NCBI GenBank assembly: GCA_028100865.1
Contig: JAOHJV010000011.1
Coordinates: 1-17,241, forward strand
DNA from: Candidatus Pelagibacter sp.
GTDB taxonomy: Bacteria; Pseudomonadota; Alphaproteobacteria; Pelagibacterales; Pelagibacteraceae
Direction: 5' to 3'
DNA length: 17,241 bases
Part shown: piece by piece, positions 7,092 to 14,870 of the stretch
Layout of the letters: every line of letters begins with the position of its first letter
Position numbering within the stretch: the first letter of the stretch is position 1
Position numbers and translations under genes: made by a program
The notes under the pieces: generated by a model
The model's database searches: none
The model's input: the letters and a program-made list of their open reading frames with translations, nothing else
What the model was told of the DNA's origin: nothing

Positions 7092-7625
7092 TTAATTTCT
7101 CTTAACAATTTCTTCAATAGATAATTCTTCGTAGTGCTCAGTGGGTTGCACAATCCATGGATCTGTATCTAATCTTATTGGACAAAAGTCTGGCTCAAAA
7201 GTAGATGATTTCTTTTTCCACAAACAAGCTGTTTTAACTTCTTTAATGTAATCTTTAGTTGGACCATAATTTTTTAACCACTCTATACTTTTATTCAATG
7301 TTAACCCTGTATCTGAAAGATCATCAACTAAAAGTACTTTATTATAGTCTTTGCTCTCAGCTAAAGAGCTAATTTCTCTTGCAAACATTAGTTGGCCTTG
7401 TTTATCTTCCATACCCTCTCCAGAGTAACTTTGGATAACTATATATGCGGTTGGTAATTTCAAAATTCTTGAAAGGATGTCCAAAATTGGAGCAGCACCT
7501 CTCATTATTCCTACTAAAACTGTAGGTTTGTATTTTTTATAAATCTCAATTGCTAACTTTTCAACAATTTTGTTATACTCATCAAAAGTGATAATTAATT
7601 TGTCAGCCATGAATTTTACTATCAT
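7092..7625 (-). CDS. Purine phosphoribosyltransferase (COG2236-type hypoxanthine/xanthine/guanine PRTase)
   Basis: This 177-aa type I phosphoribosyltransferase probably joins a purine base to PRPP to give the nucleotide in the cytosol. The PRPP-binding loop VLLVDDLSDTGLT is at 97-109. The MRG stretch at 41-43 is the conserved pyrophosphate-side loop. WIVQP (157-161) matches the C-terminal WIV(F)P block of COG2236 purine PRTases and would stack on the base. The flexible loop is around SYSGEGMED (66-74). The ATG at 7625 gives the coordinates here. A second ATG at 7610 (MADKLIITF) is equally possible, and neither has a Shine-Dalgarno. The gene is convergent with the purine permease, which supports a salvage role, and divergent from the DUF1330 gene with 28 bases between starts. 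Base preference is not settled. Confidence 0.85.
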   Translation of the reverse strand: MIVKFMADKLIITFDEYNKIVEKLAIEIYKKYKPTVLVGIMRGAAPILDILSRILKLPTAYIVIQSYSGEGMEDKQGQLMFAREISSLAESKDYNKVLLVDDLSDTGLTLNKSIEWLKNYGPTKDYIKEVKTACLWKKKSSTFEPDFCPIRLDTDPWIVQPTEHYEELSIEEIVKRN

Positions 7626-7653
7626 AACTAAAAAATTTTAAAAGGGAGAAATA

Positions 7654-7950
7654 ATGAAAGCGTATTGGATCAGTTTATATGTCAAAGTTGAAAATCAAGA
7701 TAATTTAAAAAAATATGCAGAAACTGTAACACCAATTATCAAAAGTTTTGGGGGAGTTCCCCTAGTAAGAGGTGGAAATCACAAAACATTTGAGGGTGAT
7801 GATTTTGTTAGAACAGTTGTATGGGAGTTCCCTAGTTATGAAAAAGCTATAGAATGCCATAATAGCAAGGAATATTTAGCAGGATGGGATATTGCAAAAG
7901 ATACTACCGTAAGACATATGCAGGTAATAGAGGGATTTAGTACTGAATAG
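7654..7950 (+). CDS. DUF1330 family protein
   Basis: This 98-aa protein belongs to the DUF1330 family, small dimeric alpha/beta-barrel (ferredoxin-like) proteins of unknown function. Recognisable elements are the start MKAYWISLYVKVENQDNLKKY, the glycine-rich turn FGGVPLVRGG (32-41), and the block VVWEFPSYEKAIECHNSKEY (55-74), the hallmark of the family. Length is typical (about 95-100 aa). A good ribosome site GGGAG lies at 7644-7648. It is transcribed alone; its last 14 bases overlap the 3' end of the convergent glycosylase gene. The fold is shared with antibiotic-monooxygenase and EthD-type proteins, but no activity can be assigned. Confidence 0.9.
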   Translation: MKAYWISLYVKVENQDNLKKYAETVTPIIKSFGGVPLVRGGNHKTFEGDDFVRTVVWEFPSYEKAIECHNSKEYLAGWDIAKDTTVRHMQVIEGFSTE

Positions 7951-8572
7951 GTTCTGGATCTATACTTCTCCATAGATACCAAGTTGCAACAGAACAATAT
8001 GGTGAAAATCTTTTATTCAATAAATTTACATAACTTTCAGGTGGTAAATATTTTTTTTTATAGTTTTTTGAGATAGCTCTTAATAAACCTATATCCTGAA
8101 CTGGCCAAATATTAGATCGATTATATGTAAACAATAAAATCATTTCAGCTGACCATCTTCCGATTTGTCTCAATTGAGAAAGATATAGTATTGCATCTTC
8201 ATCTGACATTTTAGATATTAATCTTGGATTAAATGATTTGTCTAGAATTTGCTTTGATAAACTTTTAATGCCTTTTACTTTCTGTTTGCTAAGCCCACAC
8301 GATTTTAATTGAGAAAAAGATAAACCATTAACAGTTTTGACATTAATTTTATTTTTACATTTTTTTTTAAATCTCAAAAAAACAGAGTTTGCTGCAGCAA
8401 CACTAATTTGTTGACCAATAATACTTTTGCAAAGTGAAAAAAAAACATCTTTTCTAGAAGTTAATACTGTTTCTGATGGGGATTTATATTTATTGATCAA
8501 AGATGACATAACTTTATCTTTTTTAGATAAATATTTTTTTGCTGCATTCCAATATGTGGGGGTATTACTCAT
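7937..8572 (-). CDS. DNA-3-methyladenine glycosylase II, AlkA-like HhH-GPD family
   Basis: This is a 211-aa base-excision-repair glycosylase removing alkylated purines from DNA. The helix-hairpin-helix is LRQIGRWSAEMILLF (134-148), followed by the catalytic Asp160 in WPVQDIGL (157-163). The early block SIIGQQIS (50-57) is also typical of AlkA/MagIII-type enzymes. There is no iron-sulfur cysteine cluster of the Nth/MutY kind, and the N-terminal AlkA domain is absent, as in short AlkA homologues. I chose the ATG at 8572 because it overlaps the stop of the upstream EamA gene as ATGAGTAA, a common coupling arrangement. A GTG at 8590 is the alternative. The 3' end overlaps the DUF1330 gene by 14 bases. 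Confidence 0.88.
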   Translation of the reverse strand: MSNTPTYWNAAKKYLSKKDKVMSSLINKYKSPSETVLTSRKDVFFSLCKSIIGQQISVAAANSVFLRFKKKCKNKINVKTVNGLSFSQLKSCGLSKQKVKGIKSLSKQILDKSFNPRLISKMSDEDAILYLSQLRQIGRWSAEMILLFTYNRSNIWPVQDIGLLRAISKNYKKKYLPPESYVNLLNKRFSPYCSVATWYLWRSIDPEPIQY

Positions 8573-9446
8573 GTCTTGCAACCGATACACGTTTCTTTAA
8601 AGTCATCTCTCTTTTAAATATTATAAATGAAGAAAAAATTACCAGCAAAGCTCCTATTAGGGTTTTTGAAGTAGGTATTTCGTCCCAAATTATATAACCA
8701 AAAATTATTGCAAAAATTAAAGCTAGATATTTTAACGGTGAAACTAAGCTTACCTCTGAAAGTTTATAAGATTGAGACAACCATAAATTTGCCAAACCTC
8801 CTAATATTCCAATCATTGAAAGTAAAAATAAATCTTTAAAACTTGGCATAATCCAATTTTGATAAAAAGTAAAAAAACTTAAAATCATTATTGAAAATGA
8901 GAAGAAAAAACTAATTAACCAAACAGGTTCTGTGGTTGATAATTTTCGTATTGAAATAGCGACATAAGATAAACCTAAACAAAAAATAATTGGATAAATG
9001 TAATAAAGATTTAGAGAGCTGAAACCTGGCTCAGAAATAACCACAATCCCTACAAAACCCACTAAAACTGCTAACCATCTATAAAATCCAACTTTTTCAT
9101 TTAATAAAAAAATTGAAAAAATAGTTGTAAATATTGGAGCAGCAAAAGAAATACTAACGACTGTTGCAAGAGGTAAATTTCTTAGAGCAATAAATATTGA
9201 GATTAAAGCTATTAAGCCAGCTAAGCATCTTTTTAAATGTAGCAATGGTCGATTAGTTTTATAAAAATCAAAGTACCTGTCTTTAGGTATAAGAAATAAA
9301 AGAGGTATTATTCCAAAGAAACCTCTGAAAAATAACACTTCTCCTACTGGATATTCATCAGACCACTTAACTATGACATCCATTAATGAAAACGCACATA
9401 CTGAAATGAACATGTAAAAAAAGCCCAATTGATTTTTAGACAACAT
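8565..9446 (-). CDS. EamA/RhaT family (drug/metabolite superfamily) transporter
   Basis: This 293-aa inner-membrane protein has about ten transmembrane helices arranged as two tandem EamA repeats (about residues 8-138 and 150-277). Family features include the end of the first repeat, IFSIFLLNEKVGFYRWLAVLVGFVGIVV (109-136), with the conserved Glu117 after the ninth/fourth-type helix, and the equivalent WDEIPTSKTLIGALLVI in the second repeat (254-270). Members export or import small metabolites such as amino acids, SAM or nucleotide precursors. The substrate here is not readable. The gene overlaps the downstream glycosylase start by 8 bases and probably shares its mRNA. It is divergent from msrA with 34 bases between starts, a gap holding an inverted repeat. 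No Shine-Dalgarno is seen. Confidence 0.88.
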   Translation of the reverse strand: MLSKNQLGFFYMFISVCAFSLMDVIVKWSDEYPVGEVLFFRGFFGIIPLLFLIPKDRYFDFYKTNRPLLHLKRCLAGLIALISIFIALRNLPLATVVSISFAAPIFTTIFSIFLLNEKVGFYRWLAVLVGFVGIVVISEPGFSSLNLYYIYPIIFCLGLSYVAISIRKLSTTEPVWLISFFFSFSIMILSFFTFYQNWIMPSFKDLFLLSMIGILGGLANLWLSQSYKLSEVSLVSPLKYLALIFAIIFGYIIWDEIPTSKTLIGALLVIFSSFIIFKREMTLKKRVSVARHE

Positions 9447-9449
9447 ATG

Positions 9450-9475
9450 ATTAACTTTAAATTAATTAAGTTAAT
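9450..9475. repeat. Inverted repeat in the eamA/msrA divergent spacer, possible operator
   Basis: ATTAACTT (9450-9457) and AAGTTAAT (9468-9475) are perfect 8-base inverted arms around a 10-base AT-only centre. The repeat occupies 26 of the 34 bases between two divergent start codons. It could bind a dimeric regulator, but in such AT-rich DNA a chance repeat is possible. Confidence 0.35.
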
Positions 9476-9480
9476 TATCA

Positions 9481-9924
9481 ATGGAAATAGCAATTTTAGG
9501 TTTGGGATGTTTTTGGGGACCAGAAATTAAGTTTAGTAAACTTGATGGGGTTGTTAAAACTGAAGTAGGTTATTGTGGAGGCAATAGTAGTGAAACAACA
9601 TATAAAGAAGTATGCACTGGAACTACCAATCATGCTGAGGTCGTAAAGCTAGACTTTGATCCAAAAATTATTTCTTATGAAAAAATTTTAAAATTTTTTT
9701 TTGAAATTCATGATCCAACAACTTTAAATTCTCAAGGTCCAGATTTTGGAACTCAGTATAGAAGTGAAATTTTTTATTTAAATGATCAACAAAAAGAAAT
9801 TTCAGAAAGAATAATTAGAGAGGAAAATATTAAATTTTCAGAAAAAATTGTAACAAAAACTTCTTTAGTAAAAAATTATTGTCCTGCAGAAGAATATCAT
9901 CAAAAATATTTAGAAAAAAGATAG
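9481..9924 (+). CDS. msrA: Peptide-methionine (S)-S-oxide reductase MsrA
   Basis: This 147-aa enzyme reduces the S-epimer of methionine sulfoxide in proteins and free methionine, with thioredoxin as reductant. The catalytic Cys10 lies in GCFWG (9-13), with HAE (51-53, catalytic Glu53), the family block HDPTTLNSQGPDFGTQYRS (77-95), and the C-terminal YCPAEEYHQKYL (133-144). It is at the short end for MsrA and ends right after the YHQ motif, so it lacks the usual C-terminal Cys pair. Other cysteines are 32, 45 and 134, any of which might act as resolving residue. The next gene begins one base after the TAG, so this opens a four-gene plus-strand operon. No Shine-Dalgarno is seen before the ATG. 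Confidence 0.95.
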   Translation: MEIAILGLGCFWGPEIKFSKLDGVVKTEVGYCGGNSSETTYKEVCTGTTNHAEVVKLDFDPKIISYEKILKFFFEIHDPTTLNSQGPDFGTQYRSEIFYLNDQQKEISERIIREENIKFSEKIVTKTSLVKNYCPAEEYHQKYLEKR

Positions 9925-9925
9925 G

Positions 9926-10738
9926 ATGTCTTTAGTGGATACAAATTGGTTAGAAAAAAATATCAATAATGTAAAAATTATTGATTGTTCATGGCATATG
10001 CCTCAGGCAAATAGAAATGGTTGTGAAGAATATAATAAAGAACATATACCTAATGCAATTTTTTTTGATCTAGATAAAAATTCAAAAACGAATACTGACC
10101 TGCCCCACATGCTAACTGATATTAGCTCTTGGGAAAAAATTATGGAAGATATGGGAATTGAAAATAAAGATGAAATTGTAATTTATGATAATTCAGATGT
10201 GATAAGCTCATGTAGATGTTGGTATAATTTAATCTATTTTGGTCATGATCCTAAACTTGTTCATGTTCTTGATGGAGGATTTAAAAAATGGAAAAAAGAA
10301 AATAAAACTACGAACAACAAAGAAGTTATCACTAAAATTTCAATATATTCATGTAAGGAAAATACTGAACTTGTAAAAAATAAAAAACAAATAGATGAGA
10401 ATATACATAAAAATGAATTTAATGTCGTTGATGCAAGAAGCAGAGAAAGATTTGAAGGTAAAGTTGCTGAGCCAAGAAAAGGTTTAAGAAGCGGGTCAAT
10501 AAAAAATTCTTTTTGCTTACCTTTTGGTGAATTAATAAATGATGATCATACGTTTGTTAATAAAGATAAAATTTTAGAAAAATTTAAGTCACTTAATTTT
10601 GACCACAGTAAAAATCTAGTATTTTCATGCGGATCAGGTGTAACTGCGAGCGTATTGGCTCTAGCATATTCATTAATAAATGATAAATATATGCCGACTA
10701 TATACGATGGCTCATGGTCAGAGTATGGAAAGATTTAA
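9926..10738 (+). CDS. sseA: 3-mercaptopyruvate sulfurtransferase (two-domain rhodanese)
   Basis: This 270-aa protein has two rhodanese domains (about 1-125 and 150-270). The C-terminal domain holds the active-site loop CGSGVT (235-240) with persulfide-forming Cys235. The CG(S/T)GVT form marks mercaptopyruvate sulfurtransferases, whereas thiosulfate-specific rhodaneses have CRKGVT-type loops. It should move sulfur from 3-mercaptopyruvate to a thiol acceptor in the cytosol. The inactive N-terminal domain has RCWYNLIYFGHDPKLVHVLDGGFKKW (97-122), the normal family block, and AR(S)RERFEG (170-177) opens the second domain. It starts one base after msrA and ends three bases before the RND adaptor gene. 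Its grouping with MsrA fits sulfur/redox upkeep, but a link to the pump genes is not proven. Confidence 0.93.
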   Translation: MSLVDTNWLEKNINNVKIIDCSWHMPQANRNGCEEYNKEHIPNAIFFDLDKNSKTNTDLPHMLTDISSWEKIMEDMGIENKDEIVIYDNSDVISSCRCWYNLIYFGHDPKLVHVLDGGFKKWKKENKTTNNKEVITKISIYSCKENTELVKNKKQIDENIHKNEFNVVDARSRERFEGKVAEPRKGLRSGSIKNSFCLPFGELINDDHTFVNKDKILEKFKSLNFDHSKNLVFSCGSGVTASVLALAYSLINDKYMPTIYDGSWSEYGKI

Positions 10739-10741
10739 AAA

Positions 10742-11737
10742 ATGAAAAGATCAACAAAAATTATATCAATAGTACTAATCTTCTTTTTTATCATTGCTGC
10801 TGTAATTATTGCTAGAACAATGATTGGAAATCATTTCAAAAAAAAATTTAGCAAAAGACCTCCTCCAGGAATAATTGTTCAAGTAGTTGAACAAAAATTA
10901 TTTCAAAATACTATCGAGACATTTGGCACTGCAGTTCCTGCACAAATCAAATCCTTTAATATTGAAAAATATGAAATTTTAGAACCAATTAAATTTAATA
11001 CAAAAGTAAAAAAAGGAGATGTAATTGCAAAATTAAAGAATAGAAATCTAACTACTCCTTTTGATGGCATTATTGGTAAAAGAGATTTTTCTAACGATAT
11101 AGATGTATCAAAAAGCTCAATTATATTAAATTTAGAGGATACTTCAGTTCTATTTGTTGATGTTGATATACCTGAAACTTTTGCACCTTACGTAAAAAAA
11201 GGTCAAAACGTAAATATAAAATTTTCAGGAAATGCTCTTAAAAAATACTCTGGAAGGGTAGAATCTACAGCAAGCAGAATTGACACAAACAAAAGATCTC
11301 TACCAGTAAGAATTAAACTTGATAACCCTAACTATGAACTTTTATCTGGATCGTTATTAGAAATCTCTATTAATTATAATGAGAGAAGCTCATTAAGCAT
11401 TCTTGATACTAGTTTGCTGATGGAGGGTGATAATGTTTATGTGTATAAAGTAGACAAAGAAAATACGGTGAAAAAGGTACCCGTAGAAATTGGATTAAGA
11501 AAAAAAGGAATTGTAGAAATCAAATCTGGTCTTGAAAATGGTGACACGGTAGTTGCTGAAGGTCTAAAAAAAACAAGGCCTAATGGAAAGATTAAACCAA
11601 TTAAATATGGCTCAAAACAAAAATCATCAAGCTGGGGGGAAAAAGCCAAACCTAAAAGTGATGAACCAAAAAAAGGTAAATTTGATTGGTTAAAAAAATT
11701 AAACCCATTTAAAAAATCTGAGACAGAGAAAAAATAA
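10742..11737 (+). CDS. RND efflux periplasmic adaptor (membrane fusion protein), apparently without alpha-hairpin
   Basis: This 331-aa adaptor should link the inner-membrane RND pump to an outer-membrane channel. It has an N-terminal membrane anchor (about 8-25) without a lipobox cysteine, then a lipoyl/barrel-sandwich domain whose two halves are VKKGDVIAKL (89-98) and TTPFDGIIGKR (104-114). A beta-barrel (about 135-212) and a membrane-proximal domain (about 215-288) follow. In most adaptors 60-100 residues of coiled-coil hairpin separate the two lipoyl halves. Here about five residues do, so the hairpin is missing. The C-terminal tail 291-331 is unusual, very Lys-rich with Ser/Pro. The gene lies 3 bases after sseA and 4 bases before the RND gene, so the pair is surely one unit. 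The reading frame is intact, so this is not a frameshift. Confidence 0.88.
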   Translation: MKRSTKIISIVLIFFFIIAAVIIARTMIGNHFKKKFSKRPPPGIIVQVVEQKLFQNTIETFGTAVPAQIKSFNIEKYEILEPIKFNTKVKKGDVIAKLKNRNLTTPFDGIIGKRDFSNDIDVSKSSIILNLEDTSVLFVDVDIPETFAPYVKKGQNVNIKFSGNALKKYSGRVESTASRIDTNKRSLPVRIKLDNPNYELLSGSLLEISINYNERSSLSILDTSLLMEGDNVYVYKVDKENTVKKVPVEIGLRKKGIVEIKSGLENGDTVVAEGLKKTRPNGKIKPIKYGSKQKSSSWGEKAKPKSDEPKKGKFDWLKKLNPFKKSETEKK

Positions 11738-11741
11738 ATAA

Positions 11742-14700
11742 ATGTACATTACCGAGGTAAGCATAAAACGACCTGTTGTAGCTTGGGTTCTATCTTTAAT
11801 ACTTATAGTATTTGGTTTATTTGTTTATTCTGAACTACCAGTTAGAGAATTGCCTGATGGTTTGCAGCCACCTGTAGTACAAGTTAAAGTTGATTATAAA
11901 TCTGCTTCAGCTCCAATTGTGGATCAAGAAATAACTCAAGTCATTGAAGATGTTATTGGAGGTGCTGAAGGAATTAAAAATATTGATTCAAAATCTGAAA
12001 ACGGAAGAAGTAGTATAAATATAGAGTTTGATACAGATATTGAGCTTGATGATGCTGCAAATGACATAAGAGAAAGGGTGGCTAGAGTAGTCGACAATCT
12101 TCCTTCTGAAGCTGATGCTCCACAAATATTAAAACAAGCAGCTGGTTTTACAACTACGATGTGGCTTTCCGTTTCATCTTCAACCTGGTCAGATTTAGAG
12201 CTTGGTGATTATGCAGATAGATATTTAGTAGACTCTTTTTCAAGTGTAAAAAATGTTGGAAGAATTCTACTAGGAGGGCTTAGAGAGCTTAGTGTTAGAG
12301 TTTGGATTGATCCTATTAAATTAGCTGCAAATGATATGACTATTCAGGAAGTAGAAAATGCGCTAAGAAATGAAAATATAAGTCTACCTGCTGGAACTTT
12401 AGAAGCAGAAAATATAGATTTAACAATCAATTTAGATAAGTCTTACACGAATATCGATGAATTAAAATTTTTACCTATTAAAAGAACAAAAGATAAAATT
12501 GTAAGATTATCAGATGTTGCAAATGTAGAATTAGGTCCTGTTTCTGAAAAAACTTTATTTAAAGCTCAAAGTAAAAATAATTTAAATCAAAAAACAGTTG
12601 GTATTGGAATTTATGCAAAAAGTGGTGCCTCTACAGTTGAGTTATCAAAGGAAATTCAAAAAAAAATTATTGAAGTAAGAAAAACTTTGCCAGATGGTCT
12701 TAAGTTAGAAGTTTCATTTAATAGAGCCACATATGTTAAAGCTGCTATTGAAGAAGTTTACAAAACTTTAGCAATTGCATTTGTTTTAGTTGTAGTAATA
12801 ATTTATTTATTTTTGGGTAATATTAAAGCTGTGATAGTTCCTGCGGTTGCTTTACCTGTTAGTTTAATTGCATCATTTCTTGGAATTTATTTATTTGATC
12901 TTTCTATTAATATTTTTGTTTTACTTAGTTTTATACTAGCAATTGGAATTATAACTGATGACTCGGTCATCATGACTGATGCAATTTATAGAAGAATAGA
13001 AAATGGAGAAAACCCATTACTTGCTGCTTACAAAGGTTCAAAACAAATTACCTTTGCAATTATTGCTACAACTTTAATTTTACTTGCTGTTTTCATTCCA
13101 TTAATTTTTATAAAAGGAATTTCTGGAACTTTATTTAGAGAAACTGCTATAGCTCTATCTTTTTCCATTGTTGTATCCTCGTTCGTTGCATTAACTTTAT
13201 CACCAATGCTAGCAAGTAAATTTTTGAAAAAAGAATCAAGCAATGGGTTTTTTGTAAAAAAATTTAATAATTTTTTTCAAGGATTTTCAAATTTTTATAA
13301 AGAAACATTAGACTATTGGGTAAATAAAAAGAAAACAGTAATAACTTTTATTTTTTTGATCGTAGCTGGCTCGGTTGCATTATTTATGTACACTCCCAAA
13401 GAACTGCTTCCAAAAGAAGATAGGGGTGTTTATTTAGTTATTGGTTTTACAGATGAAGGAAGTTCGTTTGATTATACCCAACAAAAGGCTCAAGATGTAG
13501 AAAAGAGATTGCTTCCTTTGCTACAGGCCGAGGATAGTCCTTACAATAGGTTTATCATGAGAGTTCCGGGATTTGGAAGTTCTGCAAATTCATTTAATAG
13601 TTTTATAATAATTGCTTTACTAGATGATTGGAAAAAAAGAGACGAAGATGCTATGACAATCATGAGACAAGCTATAGGCAAGATAGTAACTGTACCTCAA
13701 ACTCTAGCTTTTCCAATTTCACCTCAAGGAATACGAGTTTCTAATTATAATAAACCGGTCCAAATGGTAATTTTAGGAAGTACCTACGAAGAATTAGAAG
13801 ACATTCAAAAAGAAGTTATAAGTAAACTTAGAAGAAATAGAGGATTATCAAGAATTGAGTCAGATTTTAATAGAAATAAACCAGAAGTAAAATTAGTTAT
13901 AAATAAAAATAAAGCTAAAGATTTAGGAATATCAACTAGATCTATTGGTCAAACATTGGAAACCTTATATGGTGGTAAAAGAGTTACCACATTTAATAAA
14001 CTAGGAAAAGAATATCCAATTATACTTCAACAATATCTTGTTGATAGAAAAGATAAAGATAGTTTGAGCAAACTATTTGTAAGATCTAGCATAACTGGAG
14101 AATTAATCTCACTGTCAAACTTAGTTAATTTAAAAGAAGAAGGTTCTGCAAAAGTACTAGCAAGATATGATAGACAAAGAGCTGTAACAATATCAGCAAA
14201 TGTAAATCCGAATTACTCATTATTTGAAGCAATTGAATATTTAGAAAATATTATGGCAGAGGTTGCGCCTACAAACCAAATTACTTGGAAAGGCGAGTCT
14301 GAAGAAGTCAAAGAAACTACTAATGAACTTTATATAATTTTTGCACTCGGTTTGCTCACAGCATATCTAGTAATGGCTGCAACATTTAACTCTTTTGTAC
14401 ACCCATTTATAATTATGCTTACTGTGCCATTGGCTGTTTTTGGTGGTTTAGTGTTTATTTTATTTTTAAATAGCTCAATAAATATTTTTTCTCAAATTGC
14501 CCTTGTAATTTTAATCGGGATATCAACTAAAAATAGCATTTTAATTGTAGATTATGCTAATCAAATAAGAACGACCGGTAAAGATTTAGTAAGTTCTGTA
14601 AAAGAAGCATGTAGCTTAAGATTTAGACCAATTATGATGACATCTATAAGTACCATGATAGCAATGATGCCTTTAGTAATTGGAAATATTGGACCAGGTG

Positions 14701-14870
14701 CAGGGGAAGCATCTAGACTGGCTGTTGGAGCAACTATTCTTGGAGGTATGATAATTTCTACTTTCTTTACACTATATGTAACACCAACAATGTACTTAGC
14801 GCTTGCCAAAAATACCAAGAGAATAGACTCCGTTGATTTAGAGTTAGAAAAAGAACTATCTAAAAAATAA
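11742..14870 (+). CDS. RND efflux pump inner-membrane permease, HAE1 type
   Basis: This 1042-aa proton-driven exporter of the AcrB/MexB superfamily should have 12 transmembrane helices and two large periplasmic loops (about 30-335 and 555-860), working as a trimer. The start MYITEVSIKRPVVAWVLSL is typical. The proton relay is Asp406-Asp407 in TM4 (IGIITDDSVI) and Lys930 in TM10 (GISTKNSILIVDYAN), the residues known from AcrB Asp407/Asp408/Lys940. This places it with drug/hydrophobe exporters rather than CusA-type metal pumps, which have a different TM4 motif. Length is normal and no break is seen. It is the last gene of the msrA-sseA-adaptor-RND unit. No TolC gene is nearby, so the outer-membrane partner must lie elsewhere. 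Its final 11 bases overlap the convergent lipoprotein gene. Substrates are unknown. Confidence 0.95.
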   Translation: MYITEVSIKRPVVAWVLSLILIVFGLFVYSELPVRELPDGLQPPVVQVKVDYKSASAPIVDQEITQVIEDVIGGAEGIKNIDSKSENGRSSINIEFDTDIELDDAANDIRERVARVVDNLPSEADAPQILKQAAGFTTTMWLSVSSSTWSDLELGDYADRYLVDSFSSVKNVGRILLGGLRELSVRVWIDPIKLAANDMTIQEVENALRNENISLPAGTLEAENIDLTINLDKSYTNIDELKFLPIKRTKDKIVRLSDVANVELGPVSEKTLFKAQSKNNLNQKTVGIGIYAKSGASTVELSKEIQKKIIEVRKTLPDGLKLEVSFNRATYVKAAIEEVYKTLAIAFVLVVVIIYLFLGNIKAVIVPAVALPVSLIASFLGIYLFDLSINIFVLLSFILAIGIITDDSVIMTDAIYRRIENGENPLLAAYKGSKQITFAIIATTLILLAVFIPLIFIKGISGTLFRETAIALSFSIVVSSFVALTLSPMLASKFLKKESSNGFFVKKFNNFFQGFSNFYKETLDYWVNKKKTVITFIFLIVAGSVALFMYTPKELLPKEDRGVYLVIGFTDEGSSFDYTQQKAQDVEKRLLPLLQAEDSPYNRFIMRVPGFGSSANSFNSFIIIALLDDWKKRDEDAMTIMRQAIGKIVTVPQTLAFPISPQGIRVSNYNKPVQMVILGSTYEELEDIQKEVISKLRRNRGLSRIESDFNRNKPEVKLVINKNKAKDLGISTRSIGQTLETLYGGKRVTTFNKLGKEYPIILQQYLVDRKDKDSLSKLFVRSSITGELISLSNLVNLKEEGSAKVLARYDRQRAVTISANVNPNYSLFEAIEYLENIMAEVAPTNQITWKGESEEVKETTNELYIIFALGLLTAYLVMAATFNSFVHPFIIMLTVPLAVFGGLVFILFLNSSINIFSQIALVILIGISTKNSILIVDYANQIRTTGKDLVSSVKEACSLRFRPIMMTSISTMIAMMPLVIGNIGPGAGEASRLAVGATILGGMIISTFFTLYVTPTMYLALAKNTKRIDSVDLELEKELSKK

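Noticed and set aside
7956..7980. Hairpin GGATCTAT/ATAGAT-CC just after the DUF1330 stop
   Set aside because: Weak stem with a bulge, no T-run, and it is fully explained as glycosylase coding sequence.
10742..11737. Frameshift or internal deletion as the cause of the short lipoyl insert in the RND adaptor
   Set aside because: The frame is continuous, both lipoyl halves and the beta-barrel are intact, and composition is uniform, so a natural hairpin-less adaptor is the better reading.
13028..14818. Minus-strand open frames inside the RND pump gene (13028-13243 and 14561-14818)
   Set aside because: These are antisense shadows of a conserved membrane protein, with no start signals and no independent support.
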